Of a stretch of 53,388 bases of DNA, positions 10,794-21,797 are shown piece after piece. The stretch is from Pilatotrama ljubarskyi (taxonomy: Eukaryota > Basidiomycota > Agaricomycetes > Polyporales > Polyporaceae). Position 1 is the stretch's first letter, and every line of letters begins with the position of its first letter. The position numbers were made by a program, and so were the translations under genes. Where the stretch lies: the NCBI GenBank assembly GCA_022385805.1, contig MU277787.1, forward strand, positions 5,316 through 58,703. Direction: 5' to 3'. Below the pieces are notes generated by a model that searched no databases, was not told where the DNA came from, and was given only the letters and a program-made list of their open reading frames with translations.

Positions 10794-11275
10794 GCCCGAG
10801 CCGCGACGCGTGCGTCGACGTGTCCCTCCCCAAACCGCCGCCGCGGCAGCGCGCAGCCTCGCGACGCGTCATGTGCATTCGCGGACGAGCGCGAACTTTC
10901 TCGAACGTGCCTGATTTGGGCGGTGGTCGGTGGCTGTGCCCGACGCACCGACGAAGCCTTCGCGCGTTCTAAGCGCCCCCTTCCTCTAGCCACCGGCCAC
11001 GCAACGTCCCATGCGGGCGCGAGCCGAACATACAGTACTGTACATATATACACATGCAGGGGCAAGAACAAGGCCGTCAGTGTATGCATCGGTTATATCT
11101 GGGCGTCACCGCGTCCGCGTCTGAAACCATCGTCTGCTCCTCTGGCATGGCCAGAACGAGAGGGAGAATACCGGAGGAGGAAAAGGAATACAAGAACAGC
11201 TAGTCGTACAGAATGCTATAGTAATCAGACAGATACGGTACGTATCGCCGTCATCAGCCATCCTCAACACTCCCA

Positions 11276-12185
11276 TCAATCGCCTCGCGAGCTGTCCCCC
11301 GCTGCTGCTCGTCGAAGCTCCTCTAGCGACCCGCCGCTCCACCTGACGTCTGCGATCCCAAGGACGCAGGGCGGCACGCCCTCCTTGCACTCCTGCTGCG
11401 TCGGCATCGCAATCGTCAATGCCACGCGCAGTTGTGACGGGTGCACAGGCGCAGACGCAAGGGCAGGCGTGGCGTCAGAGCGCGCGGACGTACGCCCGGC
11501 ATCCGCAGGTCCAGGCACGGACGGATGGAAGAGGGGAGGAGGATGTGGAGATGGCGATGGGGGCCGCGAGCGGGCGCGACGTCTCGAGGGCCGTATCGCA
11601 GATACGAAATCGTGCATCCCGATCGCAAAAGGATGGAGGTATCTGGTCGAGGCGCTATTTGAGGTCGTTTCGCTGTGCGTGTCGTGTGGCGGCGCATCCT
11701 CGTGCGGCTGAGCCCCGTCACCGTATTCTGCCTTTGCAGATATAGGCTATTCATGACCGAATGAACAGCGCGCATGTAGGTTGACGCTGTCAGTAAGGAA
11801 CAGACGCAGCGGATCATAGTCAAGAGAAACGCACCATGATTGCCTCCCAATCGTCGCTCGCCGCCTTCTCCACATGGACGTCGAACAACACCGGCCTCGC
11901 ACCAATATCCTTCTGCCTACGCACCGGGCCCAGCGCAATCGCGAGCGCGGGTGCAACCCCGAACGCGGTGTCGTCCCAGTTCCACGGCCCAGCATTTGCC
12001 GCAGGCTCCCATGTACCCGCCCTGCGGCGGCTGAGGACGACGTAGCGGCGCATGGCAAACATGACGAGCAGGCCGCCGACGAACAGGCCGATGGCGAGGA
12101 AGGCGAGGATGAGCGCGGAACTGCCGGACGTGAGGAACTGCGAGTTGTCGTTCCCGCCGCCGTCGCCGCCTCCTGACGAGGCCAT
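11276..12185 (-). CDS. Single-pass membrane protein, uncharacterised agaricomycete family (copy A)
   Basis: Two exons (11835-12185 and 11276-11731) with a 103-nt intron give about 268 residues. A Gly/Ser-rich N-terminus precedes one membrane helix (ALILAFLAIGLFVGGLLVMF, about residues 24-43), followed by the basic stop-transfer MRRYVVLSRRR. The first shared motif, RPVLFDVHV, and a tryptophan block, SDDWEAIM, follow just before the intron. A long Pro/Ser/Arg-rich linker leads to the second shared motif, LRVALTIAMPT, and CVLGIADV near the C-terminus. The same motifs, order and intron site occur in the genes at 15063-16046 and 37502-38213. The predicted topology is a short outside N-terminus and a cytosolic tail. 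No function is known to me. The exact C-terminal end could be shortened by an unseen final intron after ADV. Confidence 0.7.
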
Positions 12186-12568
12186 GGTGGATGTGGTTGT
12201 CGTGGTACGCTCTGGGTCGCCGAGGTCGTAGATATGGCAGGCCTGGAAGCCGGCGGGGGTATTACGGCCTGTGCATCAGCTTGTGTGGAAGCCGCGACCA
12301 GGTACGGCGGTCAGCGCAAGCGAGCTCTTGGCGAAACGCCCAAATCCCGCCTACTCAAGCGCTCAATGGGCGCTAACGAGGGCGCTTCTCTACTGCCTTC
12401 AGCTCCGTTTGCCGAAGCTGTCGAAGTCTGTACTCAACGCCCTCGTTCACGCCTAGCTCTGCCGCCAGCTGCAGGAAACCCCCTCTCTTTACTGTGGTGT
12501 TTCCGACTCTACTTGCTGTCATGTCTTCTGAACTCGCTTTGCGTCCGCGAGGAAGGAGGGTAGATGAG

Positions 12569-13441
12569 ATGAGAGACCTGTCGATCGTCTACGAGGGACT
12601 GGACAGAGTTGACGGATCCGCCAGGTTCGGCTTCGGTGAGTCGCCTCCCTAGCGTGCGGGGTACGTCCCGACATTGATCTCACTGCAACGCATAGGATCT
12701 ACAAAATCCCTCAGCTCTGTGTCCGGACCCATCGAAGTCCGCCCGACCCTCGAGAACCCGTCCCAGGCCACGCTCGACATCCAGATCCGCCCGCTCGCCG
12801 CCATCGCCGGCACCGACTCCAAAGCGCTCTCCAGCACGCTCAAGTCCATCTTCGCGCCCGCCCTCTTCCTCTCGCACCACCCGCGCACGCTCGTCCAGAT
12901 CGTCGGCCAGGCCCTCTGCGGCTCGGAGAGCGGGAGCGGCCTCGGCAGCGCCGGCCGCGGGTGGAACGCGAGCCTTACCGCGAGCTTGGTGAACGCGACG
13001 AGTGCTGCGTTTGTCAATGCTGGGTCGGTGCCGATGAAGGGCGTCGTGTGCGCTGTGTCTGTTGGCCGGCTTCAGTCTGATGGTAGCAGGCCGGCGACTC
13101 TCATTCTCGACCCTGAAGAGGCGGAGCTCCCGCGTCTGGCTGGAAGCGGATGCTTCGCGTTCCTCTTCTCCGCTGTGCTGGCGACCTCGCCTTTGTCGTC
13201 TGCTGAAGTGCCCCCGTGTTCGCTCCTCTGGACGAACTATACCACCGCAGCGCCGTTTGACGTCTCGGAGCTCTCGGCGGCACGCGGGCTGGCGGAGAAG
13301 GGCGCTCATGAGGTCTGGCTGAAGATGAAGGAGAGCGTTGGGTACCTTGACAAGTCGATCTCACCGAAAGTAGACGTGAAGACTGCCGTCGAAGAGTCAT
13401 CAACTGGGATGGAAGTCGACGACGAGAAGGTGGAGATATAA
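12569..13441 (+). CDS. RRP46: Exosome complex component Rrp46 (RNase PH-like, EXOSC5)
   Basis: Exon 1 (12569-12635) and exon 2 (12696-13441) give 270 residues. The first ATG at 12564 opens a three-codon dead end, so 12569 is the start. After the splice the protein reads FGSTKSLSSVSGPIEVRPTL, the usual opening strand of the RNase PH fold. It continues with ATLDIQIRPLAAIAGTDSK, LVQIVGQALCG, LTASLVNATSAAFVNAGSVP and MKGVVCAVSVGRL. This order is typical of Rrp46, one of the six RNase PH-like ring subunits of the nuclear and cytoplasmic exosome that guide RNA to the Rrp44 and Rrp6 nucleases. Fungal ring subunits are structural, without catalysis. The tail is acidic (MEVDDEKVEI). It shares a 383-bp divergent promoter with the membrane-protein gene at 12185. 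Confidence 0.88.
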
Positions 13442-15062
13442 CATTTCCTCGTACGTCCCTCTCTTTTCAGGTTTGCCAAGTGTTATCGCCGAGGCATCTC
13501 CTCGATAGGCAGCATCGATCGACGCGCATATAGCGCTTTAGACCGGAGCGCCGGCTCTCGTCGTGCACGGGCGAGTGTCAAGCACTGTCCCGACGCCATA
13601 GCCCTCGACCCTGGCGCAAGCTACGGCCGGTTTATGAATGGCGCTATGCGCGACACCTCTCGATGACGAGCAATGCATGTGGATGGCCAGCAGTCGGCGA
13701 TGCTACCGAACGCATGCCACCTATCGTGGCCGTCTCATCACCGCTTCTTGGTGATGGTCACTATCCTCTGGGGCCCGAACTCTTGTCATACGCTTCCAAT
13801 GCATGTCTACATATCCCTCCGTGTCACGATGCTCAAGTGATATCCTCGGGCATTTGCCTCAGGACTCTCTCGTATCAAGTGAGCCGCGAGACTCAAACGG
13901 CAACGTCCGTCTATTATCAGCGTCCGTCCCGAATGCGCTATGGCTGGAACCTCTACAACACGCACGGAGTGGTGAGTACGATCAATCGGCAGTTTCTAGG
14001 GATAACAGAGTACGCATTCCACCATACATTATCTCTGCTTGCGCGCTGACGAGTGCAAAGGGTACAGGACACGCTTGCCGATACTTGATCGGATATCCGG
14101 CCTCTTCTGCGTTCAGGCGTCTTCCGCAGTCCCTTCCGTACGAGAACGCTCGCGCCGTGCGTCTCCGTCCGTCCGATCCAGTCGCGAACGCAAGCTATAG
14201 ATAGGTTTTGGCCATTTCGCCTTTCTGGGGACAGACATCCTATGGCACAGCCACTTGTACGGGTGCTTTGATGAGCCTCGTCGCTATCTCTCGCGTGAAC
14301 AAGGAGCGCAAATACTGTAGCTTCAGCTAGGCAGTTAGGGCCTAAGAACATGCATGCAAATAGCCTTGCATCTCCCTACTCAGCAGCCGTCTATTCCACT
14401 GACAGTGACAGTCGCACGAGAGTCGGTCTTTGAAAATTTGAACACTCACCCGTCCGAGAGCGTGGAGGCTCCCTGCCATACATAGGGGCTATTCTGCGAT
14501 GCACAGCGAACGGATTCCAGATGGCCGTGCGCGATCACAGAGAGGTGCCCATGAGGCGCGACCAGTGCGCAACCATCGGGTACGTTCCGGCTTCTTCGGA
14601 GTCGTCCATGACTCATGCAGCACTCAGTACTCATGTCCGGCAACGAGCGCAGCCTTAGTAGAGTTCGGTCTTGCCAATCCCACTGCAATTCGTGCTGTAT
14701 CTCACTGGTCCACGGGAACATACAGGCGATGAGCACAAACCGTACTCTTTCGCCATAGGTCGGCCGAACTACCCCTCCAGGATGGTCCTTGAACGACCTC
14801 AAGGAAACCAATCTCAAAGACCAAAATGACTGGCATTTAGAACTCCGGGGGACGTCGAGCGCCTCCCCGGTGACTCATAGCCGCTAGCACCATCACACTG
14901 TTTCCGAGACCCGGGCTTCGTGATGTATCGCGGACGTCAGCGCGGAGGCTGCAACACTGTATAAAGGCCACAGACCAAGCCCTCAGCCCCCTACCGCCCC
15001 ACCTTTCAAGCCGTCCACTAACAACCGACTAGAACACCGGACCTGCTCTCACTTTTGCAGGT
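13442..15062. other. 1.6-kb intergenic region
   Basis: No frame longer than about 130 codons shows domain motifs or splice structure. The right end holds the TATA box and 5' leader of the membrane-protein gene that starts at 15063. The rest is unassigned. Confidence 0.45.
14960..14967 (+). promoter_or_regulatory. TATA box of the gene at 15063
   Basis: TATAAAGG lies 96 bp before the ATG at 15063, in otherwise GC-rich sequence, followed by a C-rich leader. Position and sequence suit a core promoter. Confidence 0.6.
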
Positions 15063-16046
15063 ATGTCTGCCCGGCCCTGTTTGTCGTGGTTGCAGCTTAC
15101 CCGCATGCAGACTCAAACCGTTCCTCTGCTCGCAAACATTCCCGCCTTTGTCCCTCCGTCATCGCCTGCGTCTAGTCACGATGATGTCCCAACTCGCAGC
15201 GACTCCTTGCAGTGGCACACCTCTCCCATGCCACTGAAGCTCTCTTCATCTGAGGAGGAATCTCCGAACCTGAATCCCGTACGGCATATGGTACGTCGTC
15301 TTTATCCCTCTGCTGAACGAATTCCGCCTGACCAGACGCACATCCGGTATCCCGCAGGTTCTTTCACGGATACTACTGTCACGAAACGATATGGTTACAG
15401 GGTCCGCTCACGACACCACGAGTGGCGGCCAACACCCGCGCCCTGCAGCGCCTAGTGGGGATGGCCACCCGACCAGCAAGCAATCATCGCCCGTCGTTCC
15501 TGCATTGGTCGCGGTAGCGCTCATATTTCTGGCCTCTATACTCGTGTGGTGGATCGTATCCCGTCTCCGACGTAGTTGGAGAGGCGCCCCCAGCACCACC
15601 GTTGGTGGCCAGGAAAGCGAGAAGCCCATCCTCTCGGACGTCGAACTTTGCCTTCCTACCTCCGGGAAGCCTTCCTCCCGCTGGGACGAGCTCTCCGTAC
15701 GCACTATTTTGCATCATTCCCTGAGATAGTACATTCATATTCCATATAGCCCATGTCGGTGAAGTTCGCATCCGAAGACGACAAGGAGCGTTGGCAATAC
15801 CTGGCGGAGTGCTCTGACGACGACGGTTCCTCGCTCTCTTCCTCCTCTTACGCTCAATCTCGCAAACCCAGACCGACGATGCCTTTTACCCTGTTCTCCA
15901 GAGCGTCCTCGCGCGCGACCACCATCACACCCGACAAGCAGCCCTTGGAGTTAAAGGTAGCCCTCATGATCGCGATGCCCTCCCAGCACGGGTCGCAGGT
16001 GTCTGGTGACTTGTGTCTTGGTATCGCCCACCCCCCAGTCATGTAA
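15063..16046 (+). CDS. Single-pass membrane protein, uncharacterised agaricomycete family (copy C)
   Basis: Three exons (15063-15290, 15358-15696, 15750-16046) stay in frame and give 287 residues. A Ser/Pro-rich N-terminal part of about 115 residues precedes one membrane helix (VVPALVAVALIFLASILVWW), followed by the basic SRLRRSWR. The shared motif KPILSDVEL and the block SSRWDELS come just before the last intron. The last exon has an acidic stretch and ends with the second shared motif, LKVALMIAMPS, and LCLGIAH. Copies at 11276-12185 and 37502-38213 have the same plan. The N-terminus is the longest of the three; an alternative start at the Met near 15105 is possible. Role unknown. Confidence 0.72.
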
Positions 16047-16731
16047 ACAAACCCCCTTTACGACTCGAAACGCCTGTATTAAATCCTTTATCTCCGTTCT
16101 CCGACGCGGCATTCGCCTTGCAGTCTTCTGGCCATTCCGTCTTTATCGGTGTCATGCGCGTCTTTCTGCGCCCCGGGACCTGTTTTATGTCGTAAATCCG
16201 TGGGGCGACGGGACCGACGTATCGGCGAACCACATCGGCGGTCTGTGCATGGCCACATGTCTGCCAGAGCCCTGCGGTGCCGCCCAAAGCCGCCTTGTGC
16301 GTCGTCTCCTTGACCACTCCCTCGAATGCCACCATGTCGGGAAGGCTCTCTCCAGAGTCAAATCAAGTTCATACGATAAGGCATCTGATACGAACTGCGC
16401 ACAAAATCTTCGCGCATTCGTTGCGAGAAGCGCAAGAAATGCGGCTGCTATCCTAGAACGAACGCATCGCTGCTAGAACGGGGCCTTGGCCAAGGTTAAC
16501 GTTCATCCACAGCATTGCATGACATAGCAGACCAGACCAGGACAAACGGGAAAAACACGCTCCTGCAGCGCTTTCGGCTGTTTTCCCTGCAAATGGCTCT
16601 CCTCCAGAATCAGCCTGTGCGCAGCGCTGTAGCCGCTAACGTTATAAGGCTCGCCGTGCGGATCCTGATAGGCTTTCCCCCAAGGATCTGCCCTGTATAT
16701 GCTTGCTTGCTCACCGTCCTGACGACGGCAC
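16047..16731. other. Intergenic region
   Basis: This is flanking sequence between the membrane-protein gene and the DUF6533 gene. Only short unsupported frames were seen. Confidence 0.4.
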
Positions 16732-18586
16732 ATGTCTTCCGACGATGAGACCATAGCCCAAGAGATTCTGGCCTCGTTCAGTAGGATGTGAGTCGTAGAG
16801 CGTAGCTTAGCTGATGTCGACGCTGCTAACGCAAGGCTTATCCGCAACCAGACTAGCCGAGAATTACTGCATCATTGCATCCTCGGGTAAGCTACTTACT
16901 GCGGCAGGTGATGTTGTCCTCCCTCACGACATCATGTCGCACCATATAGTCCTCCTGTTCGCAGACTCGATCATCACCTTCCCGGACGAGGTGCAGCGAA
17001 TATGGAACAGGCGATTCACCGGGGCGACCGCCGTGTTCCTCATTACGCGCTATGTGGCCGTCGCAGAGCGAATAGTGCTCGTCACGAGCGTGTTCTTGCC
17101 TACGCTTGAGGACAAGGTGAGCCTCTTGTTCTTTCACCGTAGGCAAACGGCTCATTCGTGAAACACTTCTTGACTAACGCCTACAGAGGTCCGTTCGCGC
17201 TGTCGACGACGCCTTTAGAGTGGAGCTGACGTCCTGCCCAGCTGTGTGCCTGTATTGAGGATAGACGACGTGCTGACGGATATCAGCTATCTCATGTTCG
17301 GAGGTGAGTACCAGCGATGATCTATGAAGCCCAAAACCAACCTCAGCCCCGCCAGTCTTCATGATGCTCCGCACGCGAGGCATCTGGGGGCGAGAGTGGC
17401 TGCCGATAGCTTTCCTCGCCCTCCTTACACCCGCCCGTGCGGCGATAACCATTGTGAGTCTTTCCTGGCGGAGGTCTTGACCTGCGTTGGTCTGAGCTGC
17501 CTGGATCGCAGTACATACAAGCCAACTATACACCGATTGCGTTCGGCATACCGTTGTACGGATGCGGAGCTGCTATCAACCTAGACGACGGCCTTATTGA
17601 CCGGTAAGCCGCGTTAGTCGATCCACTGTTCGTCCGCCGGCTCATTGACACCGGGTGATACTCGTAGACGTAAGTGTTTGAGGTGCTGCTCCAGTGCTCC
17701 AGAACTAACGACTTACCAGTGGGCGTCGCCTCGAGACTGTCTGCGCTTGTTATTGACTTGACCGTCCTCATTCTGACGTGGGTCCGAACAATCGGTATCA
17801 AGAGACAGTCCAGGAGACTAGGTTTACACACGCCTATTGTCACCCTCCTGCTCAGAGACGGTGAGTGCCCTGTACGACATCGTTGACTACATGACTGAGC
17901 CGTACCAGGTACCATCTACTTCATGTGAGTCCTCCTGTGCCGAACGCATGCGCTCCTTTCCGAGGTACCAACGGCGGCTGCCTTTAGGATCATCCTCTTC
18001 GTCCAAGTATTCAGCATTGTATCGGTATCTGTGAGTCCGGTACCCTCCATATGCGCTCTCCGTATTGACGCATTGACGGTGTTCTACAGGTGGGGTCGGT
18101 CAGTGAGCTCTGCGTCCTGCGATGAATAAGATGACTGAACACGCTCGCGCACAGACCTTCATCTTGTGGGACGTATGGCCGGTCTTCGATCAAGTGTACG
18201 CACCTCGGCTGCCATAGCATCCACGAACCATCCACTTACTCGTCGGCGTAAATAGCTTCACCGTCATCTTTTGCTGTCGCTTCATGCTCAACCTCCGCGG
18301 GGTTTACCTCGACGACCACACCACGGACACGAGCAACATCGACCCCTCCGTGTCGACGATGCACTTCGCCAGCCTGCGCTTCACCCCGACGAGCGTCGTC
18401 GGGAACATGGGCGCGCCGCTGGACACGTTCCGCATCGGGACGAAGGAGCTGGGCACCTACGGCAGCAGCGAGGACTATTCGGACGATACCGCGGCAGAGA
18501 GCTTCGAGGTGTCGAACGACCCTCTGTTCGCGGGTCTGCATCATCCGGTCGGTATCGAGCTCCCGGAGACACCCAGCACGGTGTAG
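16732..18586 (+). CDS. DUF6533-type seven-helix membrane protein
   Basis: About eleven or twelve exons are in phase: 16732-16787, 16852-16886, 16950-17116, 17219-17303, 17356-17453, 17512-17603, 17703-17860, 17909-17924, 17988-18030, an optional 9-nt exon at 18090-18098, 18155-18195 and 18256-18586. They give about 376 residues. The N-terminus MSSDDETIAQEILASF leads into AENYCIIASS and FADSIITFPDEVQRIWN, the DUF6533 signature of agaricomycete membrane proteins. Hydrophobic helices follow: RYVAVAERIVLVTSVFL, VLTDISYLMFGVFMMLRT, LPIAFLALLTPARAAITI, ASRLSALVIDLTVLILTW and ILFVQVFSIVSVSVGS. The CCRFMLNLRGVYL segment closes the membrane core, and a Ser/Asp-rich cytosolic tail ends the protein. The layout resembles a receptor, but ligand and function are unknown. 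The family is abundant in mushrooms. Confidence 0.85.
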
Positions 18587-19602
18587 GAATAGGTGCGGAG
18601 GAGTGCGCTTCCGTGGCATGGGAGGCCCCCTTGTGTATGTGTTGTGTATGAATGCAGCATTCGTGCGTGGTGCATATGTTAAGGAACAAGAAGCATCGAG
18701 CTGAAACGCTGACGAACAGATCCTGCCATCCGCGAAGGTTGGATTGTAGTCCGCCGGATGTTTGCCGCAGAGTGGGGCAGCTTCCAGACGCTTCCATATG
18801 TTCGCCGGATTCGATGCTTCCTATTATCAGTACCTACGCATCTGCATCACAACAGATTGAACAGATGGATTCTTCCGTACCACGGAGAGTATGCTCTCGA
18901 AGGCTAATCCGCGTTCAACGCTGGGCATGGCTCGTGCAAAGTGACGCGGGTCGTGTGAGTGGAAAAAGTGACCGTACCTCCAAGACGCTGCCACAATCGT
19001 GCTGCTTGTGGGGGGTTGCAGAGCCCAGAGATTGCTGTCTGGTAGACGAGGCACAGCGTCTCAGGATGCAGCGGTGCGTGAGAGGGGGAACTCGAGAAGC
19101 ACGATGCTGGTGAAGGTGCTCCGCTTCTTCCTGATGACACGGGCCACGGCGGATGCAATGAAGCCCTTCTTGCAGCAACCTTTCACAAATATTTGCTGAA
19201 TCGACCGGAGAGCTCATAAGAGAGTGCCGTCACGCTGTCGGCGTGGAAGAGATATGTCGTGCATTGAGGACGACGGGGCTGAGGAAGGTAGAACAAGAAT
19301 CAGGCGGACTTGAGCATTGGGAGGAACAGTGCTTGAGGAAAACCCCACTAATCGCATGGGCCGCAAGATGCGGCCGACGGTTTATATCCACGAACGTCCA
19401 CAAGAGCTTATATAGACTGTAGGCGAGCGGGGACTGCATAGGTTCCGTAACGAGAGGGGTGTGTATTAAGCATCATGACAGAGCTACGTACGTAGTATTA
19501 TGAGCGCGTTTTGGGGGACGTGACGTCAAACTCCATCTAAGCTAAAGGCCGCAGACGCGGTTCGTGGTGATGAGCGCAGGCAAGTCGTAACATCGTCGCA
19601 GC
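18587..19602. other. 1-kb intergenic region between convergent genes
   Basis: This holds the 3' flanks of the DUF6533 and Mam33 genes. No further coding signal, repeat or RNA gene was recognised. Confidence 0.4.
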
Positions 19603-20760
19603 TTAGGCCTCGACGAAGTCCTTGACGTTCTTGAGCCAGCTGACGTACTCCTACAGACCGCAGTTAGCGACCGTCAATGAGAAATCAAGACTGAACGGTT
19701 TCACGGACCTTCTGCTCCTTGTACTCAGAGTACTCGGGGACGAAGTAGGCCAAGGTCTGGTTGATGCCGCGCTCCTGGAGGAACTTGTCGAACTCATCCT
19801 GGAGCGAGATGTCGAGGGTGTCGAACTGCGCCGCACACCGTCAAGATCCTCGCGGGGCTAGCAGGATGTGTCGTCGAGACTCACCTGAGGGCCGAGGTAG
19901 TATCCGCGCCGCTTCCAGTCCGCCTCGGCGGTGAGCTCGGTGCCGACCTTGGCGTCGTTGTAGTAGGAGATGTTGTCAATGACGAACGTGCCCTCTTGGC
20001 ACATCGCGTCAATGGTCAGTGCACCGGGCGCAGTCGCCTGCAAGGGTGTTATCACTTCGGAAAGAGTTGAAAAGCGCAAAGTAAACGAACCTTGGTGAAG
20101 GAGAACGAGCAGCGGATGGGGTAGGAGTGGAGGGGCACGTCGCTCTCCTCGTTCTCCTCAACGGCCTCCTCACCCTCCTCGAATTCGGGCTCCGTCTCAG
20201 TGTGGAGGTCGGCAATGGAGAAGATCAACCGAATGCTACGCGTTACGTCAGCAACTCGCCCGCATACGAGACGAAAAAAGAGACGCACTCTTCGTTGCCA
20301 AACTTCCGAGTAAGGGTGACCTCGTCCATGCCGGGGGTGTCCTCAATCTGCATGGAAAAACTCGATCAGCCTCCCTGCGTGCTATGAAAGCGGCAGGCAA
20401 CTTACAGCCCAGGTGCCCGACTCCTTGAAGGCCTTCAGGAACTCGGGCTCGCCAGGTGCAGCAGCCTCGTTCTCATACTTGAGCTCCTCACCGAGCCTCT
20501 GAGCCAGAGCGACATCAGCTGTTACCAAGACTCTTGTCAGCAGGTGCACAAAAGTATATGAAAGAAGAAGGGGCCTCTGCCAGCAACTCACAGGTACCCT
20601 CCCCGAGCCTCCGCGCCGACACGGAAAACGCTCTTGACGCAGCGACAGGAGCGACACGGGCAGCGAGCGCGCTGCGTGCAACGTTGCGAGCCGCCGTGCG
20701 CGACGCAAGGGTGCGCGAGGAAGGAAGAGAAAGCTGACGGAGAGCACGGATGGCAGACAT
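19603..20760 (-). CDS. MAM33: Mitochondrial matrix acidic protein Mam33 / p32 (C1QBP family)
   Basis: Seven exons (20592-20760, 20406-20518, 20289-20347, 20091-20235, 19885-20037, 19709-19825, 19603-19650) give 267 residues in one frame. The first 50 or so residues are rich in Arg, Ser and Ala without acids, a clear mitochondrial presequence, with a likely cut near SRAFSVSARRLGEG. Then come LAQRLGEELKYENEA, DTPGMDEVTLTRKFGNE, RLIFSIADLHTETEPEFEEG with an acidic run, DAMCQEGTFVIDNISYYND, and the C-terminal helices DEFDKFLQERGINQTLAYF and YVSWLKNVKDFVEA. This is the full p32 fold, which forms doughnut-shaped acidic trimers in the matrix and supports mitochondrial translation and respiration. 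Intron sizes are normal. The splice donor after exon 1 could alternatively sit six bases earlier. Confidence 0.93.
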
Positions 20761-21797
20761 GATGGACGTTGCAGAGAGAGGGTAAGAGACGGAAAGCGAG
20801 AGTCGCAAAGATTTGAAGGTGACGTGAACTGGAGAGCGCTCTCGGCCTTAGCCAGCGGTGTCCCGGGTCCTTGTTTGGCAACAGCCTTGGAATCAAACAA
20901 CCGCTTCGCGAATTTGCCATCAACAGCATAGGCGCCGGAGTCTGGCCTTCCACTAGAGCCATTCGGGGCATTGGTACGAATGTTGTCAACAACCTTCCGC
21001 CGCGCTACTTACCAGGAGCCTGGATGACACACCACTGAGAGAACCACGCACACGACCATCAACAACTCCGAGTCAATAGTCTGTTTATTCCTGCTAATCG
21101 TACACAGAATACATAGGACCCAGACATGAGATCAGTACCGACCGTGGACGACCGGAACATGAACATGCATGAGCAGTAATACTCGAATGCATGCCTAATG
21201 CGATCGCGATCGACCCACGCTTCTAAACGACGGACACGGAACGCGCGACGCACACCACGACGCGGACGTAGTAGACGTACACGAGCCACAACACAGAGAG
21301 AATTGGTGAACACGTCCATACATAAGTACACTGACAGTACACGCGGGATCAGATCGAATCGTCGATACACAGAACCAGATACACATATACCGGATACAGC
21401 CACCCCGCCACATACAAAACCACTCTGCAGCTTTTTGGCCAGCAACAGCATCCGGCCCCCACCGCAGGAACCCCCGCGCGAGCGTGCGCGGCGCCGGCAG
21501 AAGGACGGTCTGCGACACTGTTGGTGCCCAAAGAACATGAAGATGGGTTCAGCGCCGTGCGCGGGCGACGACGACGCGACAACCAAGACGGAGACTGAGG
21601 CACAGATCGAGATCGAAGCGGGAGACCCAAAACGAGAACGCGCGATATCTATTGCGGTACACAGCGACGGACCGGGAGAGCCGACGTCGGACACGGACAC
21701 GGCATGCGCGACGACCGTCAACAGAAGACCGACCGTAAGAGGCTTCCGAGACAGCTGTCGTACACAAACGGCCGTCCGCCGACGTCCGCGGACCACG

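Noticed and set aside
10662..11711. A 349-codon plus-strand frame
   Set aside because: Low-complexity Arg/Ala/Ser reading of GC-rich promoter sequence, overlapping the exon of the membrane-protein gene on the other strand.
17187..17188. A 2-nt microexon (and another at 17668-17669) in the DUF6533 gene
   Set aside because: They keep the frame with good splice sites, but acceptors at 17218 and 17702 give the same frame with ordinary introns of 102 and 99 nt and a better family match.
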